From NCBI RefSeq assembly GCF_019747315.1, contig NZ_JAIEQY010000059.1, positions 1 to 37,336 on the forward strand: a stretch of DNA of 37,336 bases, given 5' to 3'. The notes beneath the pieces were generated by a model. It had not been told where the DNA came from, ran no database searches, and saw only the letters and a list, made by a program, of their open reading frames with translations. Positions 15,759 to 23,894 of the stretch are shown here, piece after piece. The stretch is from Roseococcus sp. Its GTDB lineage: Bacteria > Pseudomonadota > Alphaproteobacteria > Acetobacterales > Acetobacteraceae. The translations under genes were made by a program, and so were the position numbers. Numbering within the stretch: position 1 is the first letter of the stretch; each line of letters begins with the position of its first letter.

Positions 15759-18191
15759 ATGACGCTGCTCGATCTTCCGGTCGCGGAGGCACTGCCGGCC
15801 CTTCGCGCCGCGCTGAGCAAAGGCAGCAACGCGGTGCTGGTGGCGCCACCGGGCGCCGGCAAGACCACGCTGGTGCCGTTGGCGCTGCGCGACGAGAGCT
15901 GGGCCCAGGGCCAGAAGATCCTGGTGCTGGAGCCGCGGCGCGTGGCCGCCCGTGCCGCCGCGCGCCGCATGGCCGGCTTGCTCGGCGAGCAGCCGGGCGG
16001 CGTGGTGGGGCTTTCCACCCGGCTGGACCGCGCCGTCTCGGCCGCGACGCACATCGAGGTGATCACCGAGGGGCTGCTGGTCCGCCGCCTGCAATCCGAC
16101 CCGGGCCTCGAAGGTGTCGCCGCCGTCTTCTTCGACGAGGCGCATGAGCGGCATCTCGACACGGATCTCGGCCTGGCGCTTTGCCTGGACCTTCAGGCGG
16201 GGCTGCGGCCGGAGCTGCGGCTGCTGGCCATGTCCGCCACGCTCGATGGCGGCGCCTTCACGAAGCTGATGAACGCGCCGCTGATCGAAAGCGCAGGCCG
16301 CGCCCATCCCGTGCGCGTCGAGCATGTGAAGCGCGACATCACCGACCATCGTGACCTGCCGGAAGCCATGGCGGTCGCCATCCGCGGCATCATGGCGCGC
16401 GAGCCGGGCGATGTGCTGGCCTTCCTGCCCGGCTGGGGCGAAATCCGCCGCACGGCCGAGCGCCTCTCGGGCCTTGATGCCGATGTGCTGCCCCTGCATG
16501 GCGAGCTTTCCCCGGCCGAGCAGGACCGCGCGCTGAACCAGGGCGAGCGCCGCCGCGTGGTGCTGGCGACCTCCATCGCCGAGACCTCGCTCACCGTGCC
16601 CGGCGTGCGCATCGTGGTGGATGGCGGCTTTCGCCGCGCGCCCCGCCTGGATGGCGCGACGGGCCTGACGCGCCTGGTCACACTCCGCATCAGCCGCGCC
16701 GCCGCCGAGCAGCGCGCCGGCCGCGCCGGCCGCACCGAGCCGGGTGTGGCCGTGCGCCTCTGGAGCGAGGCAGTGCAGCGCGGCATGCCCCTGCAGGACC
16801 GGCCCGAGATGCTGGAGGCGGAGCTCTCTGGCCTCGTGCTGGATTGCGCGGGCTGGGGCGCCGACCCCTTGGCGCTCCCCTTCCTCGACCCGCCGCCCGC
16901 GGGCCAGTTGGCGGCTGCCCGAGCCTTGCTGCGGAACCTGGATGCGATGGATGCGCAGGGCCGCATCACCGTGATGGGCCAGCGGATGGCCCGCATGGGC
17001 ACGCATCCGCGCCTGGCCCGCATGATGTGCGCCGTCGAGAATGAGGGCGAAGCCGCGCTGGCCGCCGATCTCGCGGCGCTGCTGGAGGAGCGCGATCCGC
17101 TGCGGGGGCGCGAGCCGCCGGCCGATATCACGCTGCGCCTGGATGTGCTGCACGGCCACGCGCATAGCGAAAGCGATGGCATTGCCATCCGCGCCATTCG
17201 CCGCTCCGCCGCCATGCATCGCCGGCGGCTGGGCGTGCATGGGAACACCCTGCCCGAGGGCGATGCGGGCGCGCTGCTGGCGGCGGGTTTCCCCGACCGC
17301 ATCGCGCTGAAGCGCGGCACCATGGATGGGGCCTTTCGCCTGGCCTCAGGGCAGGGGGCGCGGCTTTCCAGCGCCGATCCGCTGGCCAAGCAGACGCTGC
17401 TCGCCGTGGCCGATCTTGAGTTGAAAGGCACGGAGGCGCGCATCCGCATGGCGGCGCCCATCAGCCGCGCCATGCTGGAAGCCCGTTTCCCCGAGCGCTT
17501 CGCGACCGTGGAGGGAGCCGCCTTCGACGCCCGCGCCGGCGCCGTGCTCGCCCGGCGCCGCGTGATGTTCGGGCCGCTGGTGCTGGAGGAAACGCCCCTG
17601 CCGCGCGCCGACCCCGCCGCCATGGCCGAGGCCCTGGCCGAAGCCACTGCCGAGCGCGGCTTCCGCGACCTCGACTGGAGCGAATCCGCGAAGCAGCTCC
17701 GCGCCCGCATCGCGCGCATGCAGGCGCTGGAGGGCGCGCCCTGGCCGGATGTGAGCGATGCGGCACTGGCCGCCAGCGCCAAGGAATGGCTGGCGCCCTA
17801 TTGCAACGGGCTGACCAAGCTCGCCGAATTGAAGACCCTGGACGTGGCGGCGATGCTCCTGCCGGGCGACCTCCGCCGCAAGCTGGAGGCGGCGCTGCCC
17901 GCGCGCATCGAACTGCCCCAGGGCCGCAGCGCCGCCGTGGACTACAGCGCCGAAATCCCGACGCTGGAGGCGCGCGCGCAGCACCTCTACGGCATGGGCG
18001 CCATGCCGAAGCTGGCCGGCGGGCGCATCCCCCTGCAAGTGGCGCTGCTCTCGCCCGCCGGGCGGCCGATTGCCATCACGGCCGATCTCGCCTCCTTTTG
18101 GCGGAATGGCTGGGCGGATGCGCGCAAGGATATGCGCGGCCGCTATCCGAAACATGACTGGCCGGAAATGCCCGGCGGAGGAAACCCTTGA
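15759..18191 (+). CDS. hrpB: ATP-dependent RNA helicase HrpB
   Basis: 810 residues, full length for HrpB, a DExH-box RNA helicase of debated cellular role. Motif I 'PPGAGKTT' lies near residue 32, motif II 'FFDEAHERHLD' near 127, motif III 'AMSATLDG' near 160, motif V 'ATSIAETSLTVPGVRIVVDG' near 270 and motif VI 'QRAGRAGRTEPG' near 320. The C-terminal HrpB-specific domain ends in the typical 'RYPKHDWPEMPGG'. Nothing is missing. The final TGA shares its last base with the ATG of the next gene. Confidence 0.96.
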   Translation: MTLLDLPVAEALPALRAALSKGSNAVLVAPPGAGKTTLVPLALRDESWAQGQKILVLEPRRVAARAAARRMAGLLGEQPGGVVGLSTRLDRAVSAATHIEVITEGLLVRRLQSDPGLEGVAAVFFDEAHERHLDTDLGLALCLDLQAGLRPELRLLAMSATLDGGAFTKLMNAPLIESAGRAHPVRVEHVKRDITDHRDLPEAMAVAIRGIMAREPGDVLAFLPGWGEIRRTAERLSGLDADVLPLHGELSPAEQDRALNQGERRRVVLATSIAETSLTVPGVRIVVDGGFRRAPRLDGATGLTRLVTLRISRAAAEQRAGRAGRTEPGVAVRLWSEAVQRGMPLQDRPEMLEAELSGLVLDCAGWGADPLALPFLDPPPAGQLAAARALLRNLDAMDAQGRITVMGQRMARMGTHPRLARMMCAVENEGEAALAADLAALLEERDPLRGREPPADITLRLDVLHGHAHSESDGIAIRAIRRSAAMHRRRLGVHGNTLPEGDAGALLAAGFPDRIALKRGTMDGAFRLASGQGARLSSADPLAKQTLLAVADLELKGTEARIRMAAPISRAMLEARFPERFATVEGAAFDARAGAVLARRRVMFGPLVLEETPLPRADPAAMAEALAEATAERGFRDLDWSESAKQLRARIARMQALEGAPWPDVSDAALAASAKEWLAPYCNGLTKLAELKTLDVAAMLLPGDLRRKLEAALPARIELPQGRSAAVDYSAEIPTLEARAQHLYGMGAMPKLAGGRIPLQVALLSPAGRPIAITADLASFWRNGWADARKDMRGRYPKHDWPEMPGGGNP

Positions 18192-18925
18192 TGACCCGAA
18201 CCGCCCTTATCACCGGCGCCGGCCGCAATATTGGCCGCGCCGTGGCCCTGACGCTGGCCCAGGCCGGCATGAATGTCGTGATCAACGGCTCCTCCGACCG
18301 AGCGGCGGCCGAGAGCGTGGCGGCCGAGGCGCGGGCGCTTGGCGTGCGCGCGATGGTCGCGATGGGCGATGTGGGGCTGCGCGCGGAGTGCCAGCGCATC
18401 GCGGCCGAGGCGCTGGCCGGGTTCGGCACGGTGGATGTGCTGGTCAACAACGCCGCGCTGCGCCCGTTGAACGGCTTCCTGGAGCTCACCGAGGACGATT
18501 ATCGCCGCATCATGGCGGTGGATCTGGAGGCCGCCATCTGGCTCTCCCAGGCCTGCCTGCCGGGGATGCTGGCGAAGGGCTGGGGGCGCATCGTAAATTT
18601 CGCGGGGATGAACGCCATCCATGGCTATGCCGGCCGCGCGCCGGTTTCCATTGCCAAGCACGGCGTCTGGGGGCTGACCAAGTCGCTCGGCAAGGAGTTC
18701 GGGCCGCATGGCGTGACGGTGAATGCCGTCTCGCCCGGCCCGATTGCGGCGGATGACGAGGATGAGACGCCCTCGGCCTATCGCCAGGCGATGATCAAGC
18801 GCGTGCCGGTGGGCCGCATGGGCCAGCCGGCCGAAGTCGCGGCGATGGTGCGGCTGCTGGCCTCGGAGGAGGGGGCCTTCATCAATGGGCAGATGCTGGC
18901 GGTGAATGGCGGGGCGGAGACTTAA
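18191..18925 (+). CDS. Short-chain dehydrogenase/reductase-fold protein with degenerate active site
   Basis: 244 residues of a classical SDR Rossmann fold: 'ALITGAGRNIGRAVAL' (TGxxxGxG), 'VLVNNAA' (NNAG motif) and the family C-terminus 'INGQMLAVNGG'. The active-site tetrad is not conserved. The helix-4 Asn is Asp111, the Ser position is Gly139 ('NFAGMNAIHG') and the Tyr of YxxxK is Val152 ('PVSIAK'). Only Lys156 remains. The codons are clear (GGG and GTT), and the rest of the protein is intact, so this looks like a settled variant and not a decaying gene. It may bind NAD(P) without classical reduction or use other residues. It overlaps hrpB by one base, with GGAGGAAA upstream. Confidence 0.9.
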   Translation: MTRTALITGAGRNIGRAVALTLAQAGMNVVINGSSDRAAAESVAAEARALGVRAMVAMGDVGLRAECQRIAAEALAGFGTVDVLVNNAALRPLNGFLELTEDDYRRIMAVDLEAAIWLSQACLPGMLAKGWGRIVNFAGMNAIHGYAGRAPVSIAKHGVWGLTKSLGKEFGPHGVTVNAVSPGPIAADDEDETPSAYRQAMIKRVPVGRMGQPAEVAAMVRLLASEEGAFINGQMLAVNGGAET

Positions 18926-18933
18926 GGAAAAGA

Positions 18934-19036
18934 GGCCTCCGGCGGCTGGGGCCGAAAGGCCCCAGACCCCAGGACTGGTCACGGAAGATCGTGCGGAGAA
19001 GGGGTCTGGGGCCATTGGCCCCAGCCGCCGGAGGCC
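18934..19036. repeat. Composite palindromic element (two hairpins within a long inverted repeat)
   Basis: Outer arms of 20 bp, 18934-18953 and 19017-19036, are perfect inverted copies. Inside each arm lies its own hairpin: CTGGGGCC/GGCCCCAG with a GAAA loop (18946-18965), and the same stem with an ATT loop (19006-19024). A further 13-bp inverted pair is at 18958-18970 and 19001-19013. A-rich and T-rich bases flank the outside. It lies between the convergent SDR and arfB genes, where it could act as a bidirectional terminator. The layered design is typical of chromosomal REP/BIME-like elements. Confidence 0.8.
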
Positions 19037-19043
19037 GTTTTCT

Positions 19044-19448
19044 CTACTCGCCGATCGGCCCCGACCGCAGCTTCTTCGTCGTCCCGCGCTTCGTCTTGCT
19101 GTCCATCCGTCGCGTCTGCGAGCCCTTGGTGGGCTTGGTCTTGCGCCGCTTGGGGGGAGGGGGCTTGGACGCCTCGTCCAGCAATTCCTGCATGCGGGCC
19201 AGCGCGTCCTCGCGGTTGCGCTCGCGCGTGCGATGGGTTTGCGCGGCGATGATCACCACGCCTTCCTTTGTCATCCGCCGCCCGGCCAGGACCTTGAGGC
19301 GGGCGAAGACGCGCTCATCCAGCCCCGCCTCCGCCGCGCGCCAACGGAGTTGGACGGCCGTCTCCAGCTTGTTGACGTTCTGCCCGCCCGGGCCCGAGGC
19401 GCGGAGGAAATCCTCCTCCAGCAGCAATGGGTCGAGCGATACGGCCAT
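19044..19448 (-). CDS. arfB: Alternative ribosome-rescue factor, peptidyl-tRNA hydrolase ArfB
   Basis: 134 residues, close to E. coli ArfB (YaeJ). The release-factor-type domain carries 'RASGPGGQNVNKLETAVQLR', including the catalytic GGQ. The C-terminal tail is strongly basic ('KRRKTKPTKGSQTRRMDSK' through 'KRGTTKKLRSG'), as needed to reach into the empty mRNA channel of a stalled ribosome. The protein hydrolyses peptidyl-tRNA on non-stop complexes. The ATG at 19448 shares a base with the stop of the upstream Bug gene (TAATG), so it is read as the last gene of the eutB-eutC-Bug-arfB run, an unusual place for a rescue factor. Confidence 0.95.
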   Translation of the reverse strand: MAVSLDPLLLEEDFLRASGPGGQNVNKLETAVQLRWRAAEAGLDERVFARLKVLAGRRMTKEGVVIIAAQTHRTRERNREDALARMQELLDEASKPPPPKRRKTKPTKGSQTRRMDSKTKRGTTKKLRSGPIGE

Positions 19449-20383
19449 TACTGGCGCTGGATCCCGAGTTCGGCCAGCAGCGCCCGGTTGACCTGCGCCT
19501 CGGCCAGGAAGCGCGCGCGGAATTCGGCGCCGGTCTGGAAGCTCGGCACGGCGTTCAGGCGCTCGGCGATGGTGCGGAAGCCTTCGCTGGTGACGGCCGT
19601 GCGGCAGGCGCGCTCGATGGTCTCGGCGATGGCGTCGGGCAGGCCGGCCGGTGCCAGCAACCCGCCATTGGTGGTGCCGGCCATGGGGTAGCCGAGCTCA
19701 CCCGTGCTCGGCACGTCCGGCAGCGCGGCCATGCGCTGCGTTCCCAGAATGGCGAGCACCCCGAGCCCCGTGGAGGCGGGGATGGAAGCGGCCTCGACAA
19801 AGGCCATGATCTGCCCGGCCAGCGCCGCCTGGGACATGGGGCCGGCGCCGGTGAAGGGGACATTCAGCCCGTCCACGCCGGCCGCGCGCAGCAGCTGCGC
19901 CATCAGGATATGCTGCGTGCTGCCCACGCCTGGCGAGCCGAAGACCAGCGCCTCTCGCCCTGAGCGCGCATGCGCGATCATGCCGGCGAAGTCGCGGAAG
20001 GGCGCGTTGCGACCCAGGATCAGCACCTGCGGATTGTCATAAACCAGGCAGAGATAGCGAAAGCCCTCGGGCGTGTAGGTCACGCTTTGCAGGAAGGGCT
20101 GCGTGGTGATGGCGTTGTTGGGCGAGATGCCGATGGTGTAGCCATCCGGCCGCGCGCGAGCGAGCTCGGCATTGCCGATGGAGCCCGCCGCCCCGCCGCG
20201 ATTGACGGCCACGACCTGCTGGCCCAGCGCCTTGGACAGCTCGGCCTGGAGTGCGCGGGCCATCAGGTCCGTGTTGCCGCCGGGCGGGAAGGGGATGATG
20301 AGCTGGACGGCGCGGCTGGGGTAGTCTTGCGCGGCTGCGGGCAAGGCCAGCATCGCGGCGAGCATGAGGGTGATCCAGCGCAT
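19448..20383 (-). CDS. Bug-family (tripartite tricarboxylate transporter) substrate-binding protein
   Basis: 311 residues. The signal peptide 'MRWITLMLAAMLALPAAAQ' is followed at once by the Bug signature 'YPSRAVQLIIPFPPGGNTD' and then 'VVAVNRGGAAGSIGNAELAR', with 'PDGYTIGISPNN' further on. Bug proteins are periplasmic receptors that bind carboxylates or other small metabolites. No TctA/TctB membrane genes are present, so it is an orphan receptor, as most are. It lies 30 bp after eutC and abuts arfB, which hints at a link with the eutBC substrate or its products; this is inference from position only. Confidence 0.92.
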   Translation of the reverse strand: MRWITLMLAAMLALPAAAQDYPSRAVQLIIPFPPGGNTDLMARALQAELSKALGQQVVAVNRGGAAGSIGNAELARARPDGYTIGISPNNAITTQPFLQSVTYTPEGFRYLCLVYDNPQVLILGRNAPFRDFAGMIAHARSGREALVFGSPGVGSTQHILMAQLLRAAGVDGLNVPFTGAGPMSQAALAGQIMAFVEAASIPASTGLGVLAILGTQRMAALPDVPSTGELGYPMAGTTNGGLLAPAGLPDAIAETIERACRTAVTSEGFRTIAERLNAVPSFQTGAEFRARFLAEAQVNRALLAELGIQRQ

Positions 20384-20413
20384 TTCCGCCTCCCGGTGGT
20401 TGTTGCGCGGAGG

Positions 20414-21112
20414 CTACTCCAAAAGCGGCGCGCTCGTCATGTCGTCCTTCAGGGCCACGCCGGTGGCGCCGAGCGCCCGGGCCCCGCGCAGCAGCCAATG
20501 CACCTTGGCCGCGGCGTCTTCCGGGCTGATGCCGCCCGGGCGGACATTGCTGATGCAGTTGCGCTCGGCATCGCTGCGGCCGCGGCGTGGCTGCCAGGTG
20601 AGGTAGATGCCCATGCTGTCCTGCGCGGAGAGGCCCGGCCGCTCGCCGATCAGCACCACCACGGCCTCGGCACCCATCGCCTCGCCGATGTCATCGCCGA
20701 TGGCGACGCGGGCCTGCTGCACGATCACGACCGGCCATTGGGCCGCCAGCGCGCGCACCATAGCCGCCGCCTGGCGCTGCACGCCGGAGGCACAGAGCCC
20801 GTCCGCCACCACGATGACGGTACCGCCGGTGCGCGGCAGGGATTCGCGATCCGTGGCGCGCAGTCGGCGGCCGAGATCGGGGCGGAGTAGGTAGGTTTTG
20901 CGGTCGGTCGCCTCGCTGTGCAGCAGGGGCACGGGGCCGAGTTCGGCGCGGAGCGCCTCCACGTCGAGTGCGGACCAGACGGCGTCGCGCGCTGCGGCGT
21001 GCGCCTCCTGGAAATCGAGATGCGCGACGGTCGGCACCGCATTGCCGGCGCGGCCGATCCCAACGCGGGCCTGGGTGAAGCGGCGCAGATCGGACCAGCG
21101 GGTGATGCTCAT
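20414..21112 (-). CDS. eutC: Ethanolamine ammonia-lyase, small subunit
   Basis: 232 residues, somewhat shorter than E. coli EutC, whose extra N-terminus is missing. The start 'LRRFTQARVGIGRAGNAVPT' and blocks 'VVIVQQARVAIGDDIGEAMG', 'VVLIGERPGLSAQDSMG' and 'RNCISNVRPGGI' are strongly conserved in EutC. With EutB it makes the adenosylcobalamin-dependent enzyme that splits ethanolamine into acetaldehyde and ammonia. The start codon overlaps the eutB stop by 4 bp (ATGA), so subunits should be made in step. No eutA reactivase, eutH transporter or microcompartment genes are nearby. Confidence 0.96.
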   Translation of the reverse strand: MSITRWSDLRRFTQARVGIGRAGNAVPTVAHLDFQEAHAAARDAVWSALDVEALRAELGPVPLLHSEATDRKTYLLRPDLGRRLRATDRESLPRTGGTVIVVADGLCASGVQRQAAAMVRALAAQWPVVIVQQARVAIGDDIGEAMGAEAVVVLIGERPGLSAQDSMGIYLTWQPRRGRSDAERNCISNVRPGGISPEDAAAKVHWLLRGARALGATGVALKDDMTSAPLLE

Positions 21113-22470
21113 GCGAGGCCGATCAGCGCGGGCGCCATGCTGGCGGGGATGGCATCGCCGCGCCCGATCCCCATGCGCTCCAGCCAGGCCGCGAATTCCG
21201 GCGCGGGCGTCTTGCCGAGCGCCGCCCGCGCATAAAGCCCGTCATGGAAGGAGGTGGATTGATAGGCCAGCATCACGTCATCCGCCCCCGGCACGCCCAT
21301 GATGTAGGTGACGCCGGCCACGGCCAGGCTGGTGAGCAGCGTGTCCATGTCGTCCTGGTCGGCCTCGGCGTGGTTGGTGTAGCAGATATCCACCCCCATC
21401 GGCAGGCCGAGCAGCTTGCCGCAGAAATGATCCTCCAGCCCGGCGCGGATGATCTGCTTGCCGTCGAACAGGTATTCGGGGCCGATGAAGCCCACCACGG
21501 AATTGACCAGCAAGGGCGCATAAGCCCGCGCCACGCCATAGGCGCGCGCCTCGATGGTCTGCTGGTCCACGCCGTGATGCGCCTCGGCACTCAAAGCGCT
21601 GCCCTGGCCGGTTTCGAAATACATCACATCCTGGCCGAGCGTACCGCGCTTGAGCGACAGCGCCGCATCCTCCGCCTCGCGCAGCAAGGCGAGCGTCACG
21701 CCGAAGCTTTCATTCACGCCCTGCGTGCCGCCGATGGACTGGAACACCAGGTCCACCGGCGCGCCGCGCTCCATGGCCAGCAGCGCCGTCGTCACGTGGC
21801 AGAGGACGCAGCTTTGCGTGGGGATGTCGAAGCGCGTGCGGACCTCGTCCAGCATGGTGAGCAGGCCCAGCACCTGCTCGATATTGTCGGTGGCGGGGTT
21901 CACGCCGATCACGGCATCACCCGCGCCCAGCAGCAGCCCATCGAGCGTGCTGGCGGCCACACCCCGCAGGTCATCCGTCGGGTGGTTGGGCTGCAGGCGG
22001 ATGGAAAGCGTGCCCGGCAGGCCGATGGTGTTGCGGAAGCGCGTCAACACCCGGCATCTCTGCGCCACCGCGATCAGGTCGCTGATGCGCATGATCTTGG
22101 CGACGGCGGCCACCATTTCGGGCGTCAGGCCGCGGCGGAGTGCCGGCAGGGCTTCAGGTTCGGCCGCCAGCAGCCAGTCGCGGAAGCCGCCCACCGTCAG
22201 GTGTGAGACGGGCGCGAAGGCGGCGGCGTCGTGGCTGTCCTGGATCAGGCGTGTCACGTCATCCGCCTCATAGGGGATGACCGCCTCGTTCAGGAAATGC
22301 TTGAGCGGCAAGTCGGCAAGGGCCCGCTGCGCGGCCACGCGCTCGGCCGCGCTGGTGGCGGCGACGCCGGCGAGCGCATCGCCCGAGCGGAAGGGCGTGG
22401 CGCGGGCCAGCAGCATCCGCAGGTCGTCGAAGACATGGGAGGTGCCGGCGATGGTGTGACGGAAGGCCAT
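21109..22470 (-). CDS. eutB: Ethanolamine ammonia-lyase, large subunit
   Basis: 453 residues, the same length as E. coli EutB. Diagnostic blocks include 'RSGDALAGVAATSAAERVAA', 'GAGDAVIGVNPATDNIEQV', 'YFETGQGSALSAEAHHGVDQ' (with the catalytic Glu), 'FIGPEYLFDGKQIIRAGLED' and 'STSFHDGLYARA'. It holds the active site and binds adenosylcobalamin with EutC. I chose the ATG at 22470 (MAFRHTIAG) because it aligns with the family start; an ATG at 22485 would add five residues. It is the first gene of a leftward run eutB-eutC-Bug-arfB and is divergent from the comD-like gene, sharing 94 bp. Confidence 0.96.
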   Translation of the reverse strand: MAFRHTIAGTSHVFDDLRMLLARATPFRSGDALAGVAATSAAERVAAQRALADLPLKHFLNEAVIPYEADDVTRLIQDSHDAAAFAPVSHLTVGGFRDWLLAAEPEALPALRRGLTPEMVAAVAKIMRISDLIAVAQRCRVLTRFRNTIGLPGTLSIRLQPNHPTDDLRGVAASTLDGLLLGAGDAVIGVNPATDNIEQVLGLLTMLDEVRTRFDIPTQSCVLCHVTTALLAMERGAPVDLVFQSIGGTQGVNESFGVTLALLREAEDAALSLKRGTLGQDVMYFETGQGSALSAEAHHGVDQQTIEARAYGVARAYAPLLVNSVVGFIGPEYLFDGKQIIRAGLEDHFCGKLLGLPMGVDICYTNHAEADQDDMDTLLTSLAVAGVTYIMGVPGADDVMLAYQSTSFHDGLYARAALGKTPAPEFAAWLERMGIGRGDAIPASMAPALIGLA

Positions 22471-22564
22471 GCCTCTCTCAATCATGCCCCATGGCTGGAA
22501 ATCAAGGGCGATGGCTTGTCAGACGGCGCCTCGCGGCGGAAACTTGCGCCAACGGAGGATAACG

Positions 22565-23128
22565 ATGGATCGCCCAATGGATGGTAATGCACTCGAGGCC
22601 CGCCCCGACCCGGCGGAAGCCTGGCCTGACCAGATTTATGACCTGCTGAAGGCCTACAATATCCGGCAAGTGGCCCTGGTGCCCGATGCGGGCCATTCCC
22701 GCCTCATCAAGCGCTGCCTGGCCGACAACACGCTGCGCGTCGTCACCCTCACCACCGAGGAGGAGGGCGTTGCCCTGATGCAGGGCGCCTGGCTCGGTGG
22801 GGATCGCTCCATCCTGCTGATGCAATCCTCGGGCGTGGGGAATTGCATCAACATGCTCTCGCTCTCGGGCATCCATCGCACGCCCATGCCGATGATCATC
22901 ACGATGCGCGGCGACTATGGCGAGTTCAACCCGGCGCAAATCCCCATGGGCCAGGCGACGCAGGCGGTGCTGGAGGCGATGGGCACCATTGTCCACCGCG
23001 CCGACACCGCCGCCGATGTGGCGCCCACGGTGGAAGCGACGCTCAAGCTCGCCTTCAACACATTCCGGCCGACGGCGACGCTGCTTGGCCAGCGCCTGCT
23101 GGGCGCCAAGACCTTCGGGAAGGATTGA
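22565..23128 (+). CDS. TPP-dependent decarboxylase alpha subunit (sulfopyruvate/phosphonopyruvate decarboxylase, ComD-like)
   Basis: 187 residues corresponding to the pyrimidine-binding half of a thiamine-diphosphate enzyme. 'LTTEEEGVALMQGAWLGG' holds the conserved cofactor-activating Glu, and 'LLMQSSGVGNCINMLSL', 'MRGDYGEFNPAQIPMG' and 'VPDAGHSRLIKRCL' match ComD-type sulfopyruvate decarboxylase alpha chains. The next gene supplies the diphosphate-binding half, so the enzyme is split, as in methanogen ComDE and bacterial sulfonate pathways. Phosphonopyruvate or another 3-substituted pyruvate is also possible. The ATG at 22565 has GGAGG 6 nt upstream. Confidence 0.85.
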   Translation: MDRPMDGNALEARPDPAEAWPDQIYDLLKAYNIRQVALVPDAGHSRLIKRCLADNTLRVVTLTTEEEGVALMQGAWLGGDRSILLMQSSGVGNCINMLSLSGIHRTPMPMIITMRGDYGEFNPAQIPMGQATQAVLEAMGTIVHRADTAADVAPTVEATLKLAFNTFRPTATLLGQRLLGAKTFGKD

Positions 23129-23133
23129 TCGCC

Positions 23134-23739
23134 ATGGTGGCTTTGGGCGCATCCGGGAAGATTGACCGGCGGGATCTGACGCGCGTGCTGCTGGAGGATC
23201 GCGGCGGCATGCTGGTGGTGGCGGGGCTTGGCGCGCCGGCCTGGGACATCACGGCGGTGGGCGATGGGCCGCAGAATTTGCCGCTCTGGGGCGGCATGGG
23301 GGGTGCTGCGATGATCGGCCTGGGCCTCGCTCTCGCGCAGCCCGAGCGGGATGTGCTGGTGCTGACCGGCGATGGCGAGATGCTGATGGGCATTGGCAGC
23401 CTCGCCACCGTCGCGCATCAGGCGCCGAAGAACCTCGCCATCGTCGTGCAGGACAATGAGCATTACGGCGAGACCGGCATGCAGGAGACGGCGACGCGCC
23501 ACGGCACGGACCTCGTCATGATGGCGCAGGGCGCCGGCATCAAGCGCACCATGTTCGTGACCGAGGCGAGGGATGTGGCGGCGCTGAAGGCCGCGATCCA
23601 TGCGAAGGAGGGGCCCTTCTTCGCCGTGGTGAAGATTGACCCCGCCAGCAAGCCGCTGGTGCTGCCGCCGCGCGAGGGAGCGATTCTGCAGGGGCGGATG
23701 CGGGAGCATCTGATGGGGCCGGCCGCCCACCTTGCCTAG
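23134..23739 (+). CDS. TPP-dependent decarboxylase beta subunit (sulfopyruvate/phosphonopyruvate decarboxylase, ComE-like)
   Basis: 201 residues. The thiamine-diphosphate/magnesium motif is plain: 'VLTGDGEMLMGIGSL' (GDG) followed about 27 residues later by 'QDNEHYGETG' (the second metal-binding Asn). 'NLPLWGGMGGAAMIGLGLA' is the family's entry to the PP domain. It starts 5 bp after the alpha subunit, and the two make one active site. A strong hairpin cluster follows the stop directly (23742-23876), so transcription may be attenuated before the downstream dehydrogenase. Confidence 0.85.
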   Translation: MVALGASGKIDRRDLTRVLLEDRGGMLVVAGLGAPAWDITAVGDGPQNLPLWGGMGGAAMIGLGLALAQPERDVLVLTGDGEMLMGIGSLATVAHQAPKNLAIVVQDNEHYGETGMQETATRHGTDLVMMAQGAGIKRTMFVTEARDVAALKAAIHAKEGPFFAVVKIDPASKPLVLPPREGAILQGRMREHLMGPAAHLA

Positions 23740-23741
23740 TT

Positions 23742-23876
23742 GCGAGGGGGCTTTGCCCCCTCGCGCTCCCCCAGCAGGGAACAAGTCCCCTGCACCCCCA
23801 TCAGTCGAAGGTGCAGGAAACTGGTGAAAGCCACGCAGGCTTTCACCCTGCCGGGGTCCAGGGGCAGAGCCCCTGG
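23742..23876. repeat. Run of four consecutive hairpins between comE-like and dehydrogenase genes
   Basis: Four stem-loops in a row. The first is GCGAGGGGGC/GCCCCCTCGC at 23742-23764 with a TTT loop. The second is imperfect, GCAGGG/CCCTGC, at 23774-23793. The third is GGTGAAAGCC/GGCTTTCACC at 23823-23847 with a 5-nt loop. The fourth is CCAGGGGC/GCCCCTGG at 23858-23876 with an AGA loop. The first could end comE transcription, although no long T-tract follows. The modular pattern is typical of family repeats of alphaproteobacterial chromosomes and differs in sequence from the element at 18934-19036. Confidence 0.8.
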
Positions 23877-23894
23877 CTTTCAAAGGAAACCAAA

